Assembly (NCBI GenBank): GCA_019054805.1
Contig: JAHQIY010000005.1
Coordinates: forward strand, 1,037,501 to 1,101,500
Reading direction: 5' to 3'
Source: Brachionus manjavacas
Taxonomy: Eukaryota; Rotifera; Eurotatoria; Ploima; Brachionidae
DNA: 64,000 bases
This document shows, piece after piece, positions 1 to 11,690 of the stretch. The notes beneath the pieces are model-generated. The model was not told where the DNA came from and ran no database searches. It worked only from the letters and a program-made list of their open reading frames with translations. Both the position numbers and the translations under genes were made by a program. The first letter of the stretch is position 1. Each line of letters begins with the position of its first letter.

Positions 1-2560
1 GAATTATCTGAGGCCTACCTCAAATTATTCATTAAATATGTAATTGATATTTTAAGTGAATAGATTGCCATCTCTATCAGCTCATTTGTTTATTGGCATC
101 GAGAAAGCTATACAGGCCGCTTTAAACACGCTGTCACAAAAACACCATCAAACATTAACATTGAGAAGAAAATTAAAGAGATTCGAAATTTTTGAGACAA
201 AATTTTCCAAATAATTTATCAACTAAAACTAATGAATGATCAATATTTTGATCAAATTTTTTATTTTTAAAATAAAAAAAAAATTTAATTAATTTTTATT
301 TATTTATTAAAAACACCTCTTAGCTGATGAAGAAAAGAAAGATTGTAAATTTTGAGCACATTGTGCAGTGTCGCACAATCTAACCATATTAGAGCATAGC
401 TTTAGGAAATGTGAATTAAATTATTTTAAAGAAAAATAAATAAATAAAAATTGGATTTTGGTTCAAGTATTGCTTTGTTTTATTTTATTTTAAATTTTTT
501 TTCAATCTGTTAGATTCGCATGTGACTCGAACATAGTCGTTATCTTCAATTTAAGTTCAAATTTTTGATCTAGATTTTGTGAATATATTTTCAAATAGAG
601 ATAACAAAATATTTCAAATGAACGAGAAGAGCATAAAGCCAAGTGATATGAAAATTTTTAATAATGTAAAATTGAGCTGAGCGCTGACGTAATAGCAGAT
701 TAATTTGATGCATCAAAATTAGATCCAAAGGTTAGACAAATAGATAGAGGAATAGAGTAATTAGTTTTTTTTTGTTTTGCACGTAGCCTGAGTATGCACG
801 TAAATTGGCAACAACACTAAAAACTTTGATCGAGTTTTTTATTATTTTTCATTTGCAAAAAGCGATCAGGCTCTGGGGTATGCATTGGATACACAAAGAA
901 GCCTTTTGTGAACAGTTTGTCAAGAGGGTTTATTTTTTATTTTTTTTTTGGATTTTTTTCTCATAGTTTAAGTGTACCATATTGAAAATGGGTGCAATTG
1001 AAAATTTCATTTTTTCTAAATAGGTGAATTGAATTGCAATTAGCGAAAGGCTTCGGCTTGATCACATTTCTAGGTCTTTGCAGAGTTCGCGATTTAAATT
1101 TGGAAAAATGCTATTAGCTCAGTCTTAATCAGGTGTTTGATTATCTCATCGAAAATCTCTACTGTATTTAATTTGTTGAAAAAACATAATTGAGCAAATA
1201 TTAATTAAGAAAAAATCTAATTAAAAAAATATTTTCTATCAAACAAAGCTCTTTTGGGGATTAGGAAACAAATTAAATTGCTGCCCTGATTGATATTCAG
1301 TTGGTTGTCTTGCTTGGTCGTTAAAGTTACATTCATGAGTCGGCCATATAGCTATCTCTCTTTTTTTTATTTTTACAGATGATTTAAATTTATCAAGTGA
1401 ACACAACAGCACTAATCGTTTTTTCTTCTTCTTCTTTTTTCTATGCCATATGTCTTTGCGTGATAGCCCCAGCTCAATGACTTCGCTAGGTTAAATTTTC
1501 TAAAGGCTTCGAAAAAAATTCTAGCTATTCGAACTTATTAAAAAAATTTCTGTTTGTTTTTCTAACCTCATTCTGATCATCATTTGATTAAACCAAAGAG
1601 ATCGGCTCATGAACAATTTGATCATTAGCGCAGTGCAGTTACACAATCAGGCCTAAAGTAGCTAAACTAAAAAAATCGATTAATACAGAGGCTTAGTTTT
1701 TGGGAATTTTCCTTATAATTTTTTTTTTTGAATTGATCCAAATTGGATGTATCTTAATAAATAAAAAAAAAAAAATTTTCTTTTAAGAACTTTATTATTT
1801 TTTTATTCATTTGTCTTTAAAATTGAACAAAATATTTTCTTTTTTAGAAAAATCAAAATTAAAGATTAAAAAATTGCCAAAAAATTTAAAATAGTGAAAA
1901 TGTTATGTAACACCTTTTTTTAAGCTAAAATACCATTTTTTTGACTAAAAAAAATTATTTTATTAATTTTCGAAAAGCAAATATTTTGGTTAAATTTGTA
2001 CTGATATTACGTCTTTTTTTTAATAGGAAGTGCACACTGAATGTAATACCTTTCAGCTCTTTCAATCTGCTGTTCTAATCCATGTCATTTGGCATTTTGA
2101 AAGCATTCCTTTCGGTCTGTAGAGCCCAAAATAAAGCGACTACTTTTTTTCGTTTGTTAATTGCTTCGATTCTGACAGATTAAAAAAAAGCTTTTTACTG
2201 TTTTCAAAATTTGTAATTAATTTGCCTCATTCTTATATTTATTGTTTTTTTTATTAATTCTATTTATGCATAACTTTTTTCAAAATTTAATCTTCATTAA
2301 CTTTTATGTTTTTTTAATTTATTTGAAGAAGCTTATTCTTGATACATAACTCTCAGACACGAAAAAAAACGTTTTTTCAATCTTTAGCTTCTCCAAGAGT
2401 GAGCCAAATGCAAAAAGAATCCATTTTTTCAGACTGGATTCAAGACCTCACAGTTCAATCACCAAAATAAAAGTCAAAATATATTCTTGCATGAATTGGA
2501 ACGTAATCCTGAGGCTTCAAACCTTGGATTTTCCCAAAAAATTTGAAAAATAAATTGCTA
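1..2560. other. AT-rich stretch, no assignable gene
   Basis: Very AT-rich sequence with long T and A runs. A short open stretch at 1-63 on the plus strand ends in a stop and is too short to identify. I see no convincing exon, RNA gene or terminal repeat here. Confidence 0.4.
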
Positions 2561-2562
2561 AT

Positions 2563-2755
2563 TTATTGATGTTTATATTTTAATTTAGTCTTTCTTATAA
2601 AGTCATCTCTTGTTTGACTGAAAAGAAGGACCAGTTCCATTCTGCACTCAAGATCAATCCAGATCGTACTCTCCTGACTAGCAAATTTGAGTAAAAACTC
2701 TAAGTGTTTGTTAACACAAGACTTGACGGATTGACTTTTTAACTTCTTGAATCTG
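2563..2755 (-). CDS. Possible terminal exon of an unidentified gene
   Basis: A 63- to 68-codon open frame on the minus strand is preceded by a pyrimidine-rich tract ending in CAG near 2756. It therefore looks like a last exon with an acceptor rather than a complete gene. The peptide is mixed, with a central acidic/aromatic part (WIDLEC) and a basic tail, and its codon composition is richer in GC than the flanks. I do not recognise the family and found no matching upstream exon between 2830 and 4790. It could equally be a chance frame or a transposon relic. Confidence 0.22.
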
Positions 2756-2984
2756 AAAAATAAAAACACTTGGTGTTTGGAAAATTAAAATGAGGTGTCT
2801 ACAACTGAATCCTTGTTATTCTTCAAATCTTAAAAGCATATATTTGTATTTTTCGTGTACAAATAAAGATCATCGTATGAACAAAACAAGTGAATTGACC
2901 CACAATGCAACCTTTGCTTCATTATTTTTTTTACGAAACTTAAAGGCAAATCTTTGATCCATTTTAAAATAAACCAATTTAAAG

Positions 2985-3016
2985 CCATTAAATTTATTTA
3001 TTTTATTTCAATGAAC
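2985..3016 (-). repeat. 3' end of a retroposon: GCCTTTAAGGC hairpin plus AAAT-type tail
   Basis: Read on the minus strand, this is an 11-base palindrome GCCTTTAAGGC followed by CATTG and a run of AAAT units. The same signature occurs on the plus strand at 34647-34683. I interpret both as 3' ends of a dispersed retroposon family; the body of the element is not recognisable. Confidence 0.45.
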
Positions 3017-3340
3017 GCCTTAAAGGCGATGTAAAAAAAAGTAAAAAGAAAGAAAAAAAAAATTTTATAAATAAGACCAAGTTTTAGTGTTTTCTAAAAA
3101 AAATTGAAATAAATATTTAAAATAAATGTTAATGTTTTTTAATTTCAATAATTATTATTCATTTTATATTCATTTTTTTTTTTTTCCAACTCATAAATAC
3201 TCAAATATTTTCTACTGTTCATGATTGACATAGTATTGGAAAGAACAAAAGTGATAACAAGCAAGGATATATTATTGAAAGAACTTTTCAAAGAGAAGAA
3301 ACTTTAAACTGTTGTTGGTATATTGAAATTCAGTTAAAAT

Positions 3341-3564
3341 AAGGCAAATTAAAATTGTTGTTCAATTTTAAATTTGCTCTTTTTGCTCAAAAATTTTAAA
3401 TGCGCAATTTAATTGCATTGCAGTTTACACAGTTTTTTAACTTTTAAAGCTTTCAAATTTAAATTTATAATTATTGCAAATATGCAATGCAATTAAATTG
3501 CGCATTTAAAATTTTTGAGCAAAAAGAGCAAATTTAAAATTGAACAAAAATTTTACTCTGCCTT
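3341..3564. mobile_element. MITE with long terminal inverted repeats
   Basis: The arms at about 3361-3422 and 3484-3545 are a near-perfect 62-base inverted repeat. Weaker complementarity continues outward to AAGGCA at 3341 and TGCCTT at 3564. Both ends are flanked by AAAAT (3336-3340 and 3565-3569), a candidate 5-bp target duplication, although A/T-rich matches of this size can arise by chance. There is no coding capacity. The arms are close to identical, so insertion was probably recent, or one arm has been copied from the other. Confidence 0.75.
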
Positions 3565-3639
3565 AAAATAAACGAAAAAATGTTCTTCTTTAAAAATTAG
3601 ATAATAAAATTCTTTAAAAATTCTTTTTTAATAAAGTAC

Positions 3640-3730
3640 CACATGCTTAATGTATAGCGACAAGATGGATATGACACCCAACTTTCGGCTTGCTCATTGT
3701 GGCTGTGGTGTCATCAGCAAACTTTTATTT
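3640..3730 (-). pseudogene. Reverse-transcriptase relic (FADD motif)
   Basis: On the minus strand a short open stretch reads KFADDTTATMS, resembling motif C (F/Y-A-D-D) of non-LTR reverse transcriptases. Only about 30 codons are recognisable and both sides are AT-rich non-coding sequence. This looks like a tiny old fragment. The identification rests on one motif. Confidence 0.35.
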
Positions 3731-3739
3731 GCTAAATTT

Positions 3740-4790
3740 TGATTTATTATTGCAGCCATAAGTAACAAAGAGATGATTAAAAGAGAGAGTCAAGCTAGTC
3801 GCTTAAGACTTGCTTGCTAAGCTTAAAGATCTTTGTTACCTCTTTCTATTTAAATTTTACATTTATTCCTAAGTTAATAATGCCATGTGACATTTTCTTT
3901 ACCTAAAATTAGCCTTTTGTATCAAAAAGACAAAAATGTTGAACATCAACAAGATCGTCTATGATTGTTGATTATTGATTTACGAAGAAACTAAAGGTTT
4001 TATTTTAGATTTTTTTAGATACACTTTTTCCATTATCAACTATATCAACAAACAAAGAAAAGTAGCTTGGTTACAAAACAAAAGAAAACAAGAGTTTGTA
4101 AAATAGATGTTTTGGAATTCGAATTAATCTTTGAAATTTAAAAAAATTTGTTTGTGCAATTATTTGAATATTTAAAAGTGTGTTTTTGGCTTTGATGATG
4201 TTTAAAAAAGCTTAGAAGAATTTGTTTTTTTAAATTCAAAAACAAACAAAAGTAAAAATTGAAATTAAAAAATTTAAAATTATTCGAATAAAATTTGCAA
4301 GCAATTTATTTCAAATGAATTTTTTTGTTTTTAAATTTTGAACTTTTTCATTTTAAGAAATTAATTTTTTTAATTTTCTCTTAATATTTATAAAATTTAT
4401 CAAGTAAGAAAAACAATATTCTTAATTTTTTGGTATTTTTAATTCATAGAATTAATTTTAAAGCGGAATTTATTTTTAATAGAATAACTGTAGATAAAAT
4501 ATTGTAAGAGCAATATTTAAGTGTATCAATCTAAAGATCAATAATTAAAAAGAGCAATCTTTCTAAATAAGATTAACATGAAAATAAACTTGATAAGATG
4601 GTATTTCAATTTGAAAATAAACTAAGGACCCAAATCTTGATATGATATCAAATATTTATTATTTTAGCCCAAATTTACTTCAACTTAAAATCTCAAATGT
4701 GTATCAAATCAACTTATCAATCAATATTTCACTAATTGATAATTTATCTGCATAAAAAAAATAGATTATAGAATAGATTTATTTAAATTC
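3740..4790. other. AT-rich intergenic stretch
   Basis: I see no exon or transposon terminus that I can support between the RT relic and ENY2. Confidence 0.4.
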
Positions 4791-4791
4791 T

Positions 4792-5085
4792 TTATATATG
4801 ATTTTGTTTAGCTAGAAATAATCTAATACTTTCAAGCAATTCTTTTTTGACTTGATTGGGAACGAGGGCTCGACTCTTTGGCACCAGCTCTGCAACTAAC
4901 TCATCAACTGATATGTTCTCGAAGCCTCGCTTCTTGACTATCTCCTGACAGTGTGCAGTGACTTCCTTGGTCCAACCACATTCGACCAGCTTCATTTGAA
5001 GCGCTTCTCTTAAGCGTTCTTTTTCGCCTGTTTCGATTAATTTCGCATTTATCGAATTTCGAATCGTATTTTGTTCGCTTGACAT
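4792..5085 (-). CDS. ENY2: ENY2, SAGA/TREX-2 subunit
   Basis: A complete single-exon gene of 97 codons; animal ENY2 is about 100 residues. The protein is the small helical subunit of the SAGA deubiquitinase module, where it pairs with the ATXN7L3/Sgf11 family. It is also part of the TREX-2 mRNA-export complex at the nuclear pore. The whole chain aligns with the family: [11 protein letters not shown] near residues 15-25, L-x-ECGW near 33-38, the HC(Q)E(I) segment near 45-49, the VDELVAE block near 60-66, and the hallmark [13 protein letters not shown] near 72-84. The Met chosen gives the usual family N-terminus. No intron, frameshift or unusual residue is visible. A flanking stretch of several hundred bases holds no other gene. 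Confidence 0.96.
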   Translation of the reverse strand: MSSEQNTIRNSINAKLIETGEKERLREALQMKLVECGWTKEVTAHCQEIVKKRGFENISVDELVAELVPKSRALVPNQVKKELLESIRLFLAKQNHI

Positions 5086-5089
5086 AATT

Positions 5090-7369
5090 ACTTTAATTTT
5101 TTCAAAAAATTCAATTTTTAAAAACCCAAGAAATCAATAAATCAAAGCATTATGAAAGTTAGCACGCAAGAATATTAAATTAACTCAAAGAGAAACTTCA
5201 TATTTCATACTTTTCTATTATTTCATTTTTAAGTCTGTATTGATTTGAATTAATGATATGAACAAAATCTTGAAATAAAAGTTCAAATTTCTTAAATAAC
5301 TTGAATAATTTGATACACAAATACTAAATTGATTTTAGACTTAATTAAGCTTAAATTATTAAAACCTTACTTAACTTCTTAGCTTGAAAATTTCAATTTA
5401 GCCTGTGGCAAAAACTTGAGATTTTTTTTATATTAATATTTTAAATTAAATAAATATATGGAAATAGTCAAGTATTAAAAAAATATTCAAATGTATTTTT
5501 AATAGGTATTTAAAAAGTTTTTTTTTAGGTGATTAGAAGCCTGACAGGATATTTGACCTGACTCTTAAGTTTTTAGAATTTTAAGCAGATAGTAATGATT
5601 ACAGTACTTGATTCATTTTAAATGAAAAAATTCTTGACTTAAATTTGTTAAAAGGCTTCATTTTGTTTTCTAATTAAACATTGATTTCAAATAAAAAAAT
5701 TGTTTATCTAAATGGTTTAATTTTTTGTGTTTGAATTACAAAATGTATTCACTGTTGAAATAACATTGCATAAGTGCGATGTTTCAGATAAAAAAATAAT
5801 TTTAAGCGAATATTGCAAGCATTTTCATATTTGAAATAAAACTTTTTGATGAAATAGAACGAGTTTAATTTTTATTTGAAAATTGAAAGAATAAAAAAAC
5901 CTTTTTAAACTTTTATTATGAAATATAAATTTAAGCATCGAGTTGAATAATTTATAATTAAATCATTGATGAATTTTTTTATAAAACAAATCACTTTCAA
6001 TTTTATCTTTTTTTTTTAGTAAAATAACTCAAAAAATGAGCCTTTAAGAACCAAATATGGTAAATTTTTTTGAAAACCTTGAGTCTGCTTCATCCTCTTA
6101 TAATCAATAATTTTAAACCAGATCAAAGCAAATTTTAGAATAAAATGAATTCTTAAAAACTTTTAACATGCAATGTTATTAACCAGTGGATACATTTTGT
6201 AATTCAAACATTAAAAATTATACCAAATTAATGTAAATTTTTTTTTCTATAAAAATTTTTAACCAAATTATAATTTAAATCATAAAATTTATCCAATGCA
6301 AGAAAAACCTTTTAAACTTATTATAAGAAAATCACTAAAATTGATTCAAAAATTTTTAAAATCTTAAAAAACAATTAAGAAATAAATTTTAATCAAATCG
6401 TATTCAAATTATATTTTTCCCTTGTAATCAATATTACTGACTGCAAAGTCATGATCAAGAAAATCAAAAGTACAAAGTGATAAGAGGAAGACAGCAAGTT
6501 AAAATACTATATGGTACAGATTAAACCTTGTAACAAACAATTTGACAACAGAATTCTCTATCAACGGAAATGTGAATACTTTATCTAAAAAAATCCAAAA
6601 TTTGAATCAAAATATGGTTGAAATTTATTAGATATTTTTTTCATTTCATATTTTAAAATTTGTACATAGAAACAAAAAAAAAATTAAATTAACGGGTCAA
6701 AAAATCTCGGTGCTTTTTTTAAATTGAAAAAAAAATATGTTGCGGTAGACCGATCCCCATAAAATTTTACACAGGGGTACTTAGGGCTATCTAGTATAAA
6801 AATACATGGTCAGCTATACAGATAATGCCTTCCTGATATAGGCAGTCACATAACCTTGAACTTCCTCAAACCCTCAAAGTGTCCTCTAGCCTTTCGATTT
6901 TCAAAATGTATTTTTAAATATTGTCGAATAGAAAATTGAATGAGGATTACAACGATATATAGATTATGTCTGTCCGATGTTCTGTTCAAAGTAATGGTCA
7001 AAAAACCCTTAATATTACCTTAATTTCCGAGGGGTGAAAAAAAAAGGGTAATTTCACTAAATTAGCAATAACTTTTGAACGCAATTATTATAATATTTAA
7101 AAAAAATAAAACGTCTATTTTATTTTATGGTATTGATTAGACAAAAGAAAGCTTTGAATCTCTTTTTCTCTACAAAGTACTTAATAGTTTACTTTACAAT
7201 TGATGAAATTTGGAACAGGATAGAAAAAGCGTGTCCAGAGATGCCAAAATGCTATGATTCAATGTGCATATTAAACGCAATGATTAGTATGATCCCTGTC
7301 AAAAGCCAAATCAGAAATTAGGCATCTAAAACATATATTTGTTAAGCTATAATTTTATTTTAAATAAAA
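5090..7369. other. Intergenic stretch with one dispersed repeat copy
   Basis: No supported gene. 5790-5980 is one copy of a repeat also found at 63225-63420. 6690-7080 is less AT-rich than its surroundings and may be an unidentified mobile-element relic. A 64-codon frame at 7127-7321 has no recognisable features. Confidence 0.4.
5790..5980 (+). repeat. Dispersed unclassified repeat, copy 1
   Basis: This stretch aligns in direct orientation with 63225-63420. Shared landmarks include TAATTTTAAG near the start, AGTTTAATTTTTATTT in the middle, and CATCGAGTTGAATAATT near the end, with scattered substitutions. No open frame or terminal inverted repeat is visible. Confidence 0.6.
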
Positions 7370-7373
7370 TTTA

Positions 7374-7763
7374 TTGGCAATGTGAAATTTTAGTACAGAA
7401 ATCGCTGTACAAAAAATAAAAACTTAATAATTTTTTTTCTAACTTTTCAAAAATTGTTCTGTAAACAGGACAATATTGTACACATTTGTACAATAAAAAT
7501 AAAATACAATAAAAATAATAAATTTGTACAAGCAAATTTTAAGCTCTGCAAAAACTCTGAAATTTTCTGTGAAATGCTCGCCATCAATCTATATTTGGTT
7601 AAAATTTGCAATAAATTGCAGATTTTGCAGAGCTTAGGATTTGTATGTACAAATTTGTACAATATTGTCCTGTTTCAAAACCATTTTTGCACAATTAGAA
7701 AAAAAATTATAAAGTTTTTACTTTTTGTACTGTAATTTGTGTACTAAAATTTCACATTGCCAA
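7374..7763. mobile_element. Foldback MITE with TTGGCAATGTGAAATTTTAG ends
   Basis: The left end (TTGGCAATGTG...) and right end (...CACATTGCCAA) are inverted repeats. Inner inverted segments continue through the GTACA-rich regions and GGACAATATTGTAC / GTACAATATTGTCC near 7469 and 7661. The flanks show TTTA at both sides (7370-7373, 7764-7767), a possible 4-bp target duplication. The overlapping open frames on both strands are a consequence of the palindrome, not genes. Confidence 0.7.
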
Positions 7764-8344
7764 TTTATCGATTCATATATCTTTTCTTTTGATTTTTAAG
7801 ATTAGTAGCAATACTGAGACAAAGACGTGGTGGAAGAGCTTGTGTCCTGTGGTAACATCGGAGATATGTAACCACAAGCAGACATGCAGGTGGTTAGTAT
7901 TCTCCCAACCACAAAAACTAGCATAAAATAAAGAACATCAACATTTTAAGTATTTAGAAAATCTTTTTTGGCATCCTAAGCAATCTTGTTCAGAATCAAA
8001 TTGTAAAAAAATAAAATAATATTCAGAAATACAATTGTTTAAATCTTATTAGTACATTTTAAAAAGTAAAATTTTTAAAGGAAATATTTTTGTGAATAGA
8101 AAAGAAAGGAAAAAAATCTATATAAAAAAAATGCTAAAAATTTATAAAATATTAGTCTTTTTCTTCGTTGTCATGCTGGTCATCGTCGTCTCGTCCGTCT
8201 TCTTCATCGTCGCGTTCGTTTACTTCTTCATCTTTATCGTCACCATCTTCATCGTCGCCCTTACAACCCACGACTAAGCCGTTCTTCATAACAAATTCAC
8301 CAATTCAACCACAGTCTAATTCAAAAATTAAAAAAAAAAACAGA

Positions 8345-9270
8345 CATATGTTGCTTTTACACTAACGCCACATCGCTAAATTCAGAGAAGCTTGACAAGC
8401 TTAAGACCAGATGTCAAGAAAAAGGGATCAAAATAATTTTCATAAGTGAAACATGGTTTTCAAGTACGTCAGACGTTAAAATTCCTAACTTTACATGCTT
8501 CATGAGGAATAGAACTGGAAGAGGCGGTGGATGTGCAATTTATGTTCAAGAAAGTCTAGATGCGTTTGAACTGAATAATAAGCAATTAATGAGTAGTCTC
8601 GAAACAGATTCTGTGGAACAAGTATGGTTTCAGCTGGAACGGGGATCGGAAGCCTCCTCTTAGGCTGCATTTATCGACCACCTTTAAACAGTAACGACCC
8701 CAATCTCTTTCAAAGTCATTTTTTAAATTCCAATGCCATAAACGCAGCTCTTGGAGCAGCAAAGCGCGCAGTCGATAGCAAGAAATTTAAGAGCATGTTG
8801 TTGCTTGGTGACTTTAATTTTCTTCGCATCTTATGGCATGCTGACGTGACAGTTAGTGTCCCTTCGACCGATCATACGACATGCACCAAGGACCGTCTCG
8901 CGTACGAATTCTGGGAAACTTTTAACGATCTTGGCCTATCTCAGTGCATTCACGAACCAACATTTTTTGACGTAAATGGACGCCCAACCAACTCTCTTGA
9001 TATATTAATAACTGACGAGCCTGGTATCATCAGTGATATTCGACTCGATCCACCGCTTGGAAAAGCAAACCAGGGCCATGTTTCCGTAAATTCCGAATTG
9101 TCAATAGATTTCAATTATTTACGCTCATTTGACAGTCGCAAACTCGACTATCGAAATGGAAAGTATTCTCAACTAAGCCTAATTTTATCACGAATAGACT
9201 GGTACGGACTATTTAAGAACAAATCAACAGAAGAAGCTTACAAGGAGTTTCTTGTTAAGTACAACTAAGC
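8345..9270 (+). pseudogene. LINE endonuclease domain, frameshifted
   Basis: The endonuclease starts without a clear Met near 8345 and runs through SETW (catalytic Glu) and the glycine-rich GRGGGCAIYV. It shifts frame near 8650 and resumes with LLLGCIYRPP, GDFN and a DILITD segment. The usual S-D-H of the family appears as N-Q-G-H near 9070-9080, so the catalytic Asp may be lost. The frame ends in a TAA at about 9266, after which the linker (PWLNREVE) continues in the same frame with two more stops. This domain would nick target DNA in an intact element. Confidence 0.85.
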
Positions 9271-9504
9271 ATGTGAGGAATGCATTCTAATCAGGAAGTC
9301 TCAGACTAAGAAGAGAACACCATGGTTAAATCGAGAAGTTGAAAGAATGGTCAAAACGAAACGCGATCTTTGGCATTAATGTCCAAGAACTAAATGGCGC
9401 AATTTAGAACTTGTATGCGAGTACAAACGTGTACGCAACGAACTGTGGTGCAAATACGCCATAAAATAGCATAGTATGAGCTTTAAATCAATAAAGACAA
9501 AAAA

Positions 9505-10225
9505 AATCCGAAGCGACTGTTTTCTTATGTCAACAGCAAGCAACAAACAAAAGGAGGTGTCTCTGCAATTATTGATAAATCAGGAGTGACGGATGGTGAA
9601 TTGGTGGCGAACGCCCTTAACAATAAATTTAGCTCCGTTTTCACACATAGTATTGATAACGTAATTCTCCCTGAGTTCACACAGAGATCCTTTGAGACGG
9701 CATTTTACACCTTCCAGATAAGCGAAGTTGAAGTATCCAAACAACTCAAAAAGCTAGATCGTCACAAATCTCTGGGTGGCGATGGAGTTTCTTCGTTCGT
9801 ACTTAGAGAATGCGCAGATGCGTTCACAGCCCCATTGACCATTCTGTTCAATTTTTCGCTAAATAATGGTGAGCTTCCAAGTTCTTGGCGAGAGGCGAAT
9901 GTTAGCCCCCTCTACAAAAAAGGCATTCGACTAGATCCGGCCAATTATCGACTAATCTCACTCACGTCAATTGCTTGCAAGACGTTGGAGTCAATTGTAC
10001 GTACTAATCTCATGTCTCATTTGCAAACGAATGGACTTATTAGCAAACAGCAACACGGATTTGTCCCGAGAAAATCTTGTACGACCAATTTACTTGAGAC
10101 CATCGACTTCATTACAGTCAACTTAAGTAGAAAGGTCTCTGTTGACATAGCATTCTAGACTTTGAGAAAGCTTTCTAGACTGAATACTTGCAAACTTTTT
10201 GCCGACGACTGCAAAATCTTTAAAA
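9505..10225 (+). pseudogene. LINE reverse transcriptase, N-terminal half
   Basis: The open frame covers RT fingers: LPSSWREANVSPLYKKG, the NYR-LISLTS block, and QHGFVPRKSCTTNLLETIDF. Motif A is broken by a stop at about 10156. The remnant reads D-F-E-K-A-F in another frame and then jumps directly to LFADDCKIF (motif C) near 10197-10225. Roughly 80-100 codons between motifs A and C, including the usual GVPQGSVLGP loop, are missing. Enzymatic activity is not possible. Confidence 0.85.
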
Positions 10226-11065
10226 AATTGATTTTAAAATTTTTTTTTCATAAGTGTTGAATAAATGATCTAATCAATATTTCTGTACAGTATGTCGCCA
10301 AAATTTAGAGTCAAACTTTTTTATTATTCTGATTATTTTTTGTTAGTTATTTCTTTAACTCGGCTATATCTCTTTCAATCTTTGTCTGATTTATCAAAAA
10401 AAATGCAATTTGCCATCTCTGTTGATCAGTTATTCTATTTTTACCCATTTTTTCTCTATTTTGTAAGATTTTTAGTTAGTCTTGCTTTTAAAAAACTATT
10501 ATTTGAAAAAAATTCATAGTTAACTATTTTTTTAATTGCAAAAAAACAATATTTTTATTTTTTTCAACTTGATTCTAACTTTTTGTGGCATACTGTGCAA
10601 ACAACATTTCTTGTAAGATAAACTTGAATGAATGAATTTCAATGAATTTGAATGATTTTTTCTTTTCTTAATTTTTTAATTAAAATCTAATTTTAGATTG
10701 CAAAAAAATTAATAAATATTATGTAATCTAAAAAATGGATTAAGACAATTTTAAAAGCACTATATTCAAATATTAAAGTTAGTTATCGAAAGTGTATGCA
10801 TGAAAATTTTACTTTTTTTCAGACATTTGGGTTTTAAATATTAAGATTATGTAAAAGATAATCCAGAAAAAGACAATTTTTAAAGCAGCATATAATTATG
10901 TTAAAGTAAATCTTGAATAAGACAATTTTTAAAGCAGTATATAATTAAATATTAAAGTTAGTTATCGTTAGTATATGTATTTACATTTGACTTTTTTTCA
11001 ATGTTAGTTATCGTAAGTTTATATATGAACATTTTACTTTTTTCACACATTTGGGTTTTTAATAG
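10226..11065. mobile_element. Insertion inside the LINE reverse transcriptase
   Basis: Very AT-rich DNA separates motif C from the RT C-terminal region. It contains a mariner-type MITE (10288-10595). It also holds an approximate direct repeat: the phrase TTAAAGTTAGTTATCG occurs at about 10784 and 10955, with a third partial copy at about 11001. Each copy is followed within 50 bases by an ACATTT-containing stretch. The segment replaces about 60 RT codons, so insertion was accompanied by deletion or followed by it. Confidence 0.6.
10288..10595. mobile_element. Tc1/mariner-like MITE
   Basis: The inverted ends are CAGTATGTCGCCAAAATTTA on the left and, reversed, CAGTATGCCACAAAAAGTTA on the right; similarity continues for about 30 bases. 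The left end is preceded by TA as expected. The right flank reads TG, probably a mutated TA. The interior encodes nothing recognisable. It is nested inside the LINE copy and therefore younger than it. Confidence 0.65.
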
Positions 11066-11690
11066 TAGGATTAATGGCCCTTCTTATCCTATCGAGGTAA
11101 CAACGAGAGAACGTGACCTTGGTATCATTCTTACCTCAAACATGAAATGGCATGAACAAGCTACTAGTTCAGCTAGCAAAGCAAGTCAGGTGCTTGGTAT
11201 TCTAAAGAAGTCCTTTAGAACGAGAAACCAATCGGTGTGGAAGAAGCTAATCACTACGTATGTAAGACCATATGTCGAATTCGCAATTTCAGTCTGGAAT
11301 CCATACCAACACGGGGATATCAACGTGGTCGAACGCGTAATGCGAAGGGCGACGGTTCCTGGTCGTCTTAGAGACCTAAACTATGTTGAACTTTGCAAAA
11401 ACCTGGGTTTGACCAATCTAAAGGCGAGGCGATTTAGGGGCGATTTGATAAAGCAGTTTAAAATTGCAAAAGGAATTGAGCATGTTGAATTTGCCGCACC
11501 GACTTCCATTTCTGCGCCAAGAGGCAATAGGAGGGCTAGATTGAGACGAGAATTGGTGAAGAACTGTAATCAACGACATAACTTTTTCTGCAACCGAATT
11601 GTCAATAACTGGAACGATCTTAACGACTCCATCATCACCGCCAAAAGTACCAACGACTTAAAAAGCATGCTTGACAAAACAGCAACTTAA
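11066..11690 (+). pseudogene. LINE reverse transcriptase, C-terminal part
   Basis: About 208 codons open to a TAA. They include the typical ERDLGIILTSNMKWHEQ block, TTYVRPYVEFAISVWNPY, RRAT, LKARRFRGDLIKQFK, and the QRHNFF...NNWNDLN terminus. The frame is intact, unlike the rest of the copy. The start Met in the computed frame (11001) lies in inserted DNA and is not meaningful. Confidence 0.88.

Noticed and set aside
7447-7735. Two overlapping small genes on opposite strands
   Set aside because: Both result from the palindromic MITE at 7374-7763.
8092-8365. Two plus-strand small proteins (hydrophobic and Ser-rich)
   Set aside because: They are readings of a CGT/CTT-rich simple sequence whose minus strand gives an acidic frame; no start context or homology.
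10292-10519. 75-codon plus-strand hydrophobic frame
   Set aside because: It lies within the mariner-type MITE and is Phe/Leu-rich only because of T-rich DNA.
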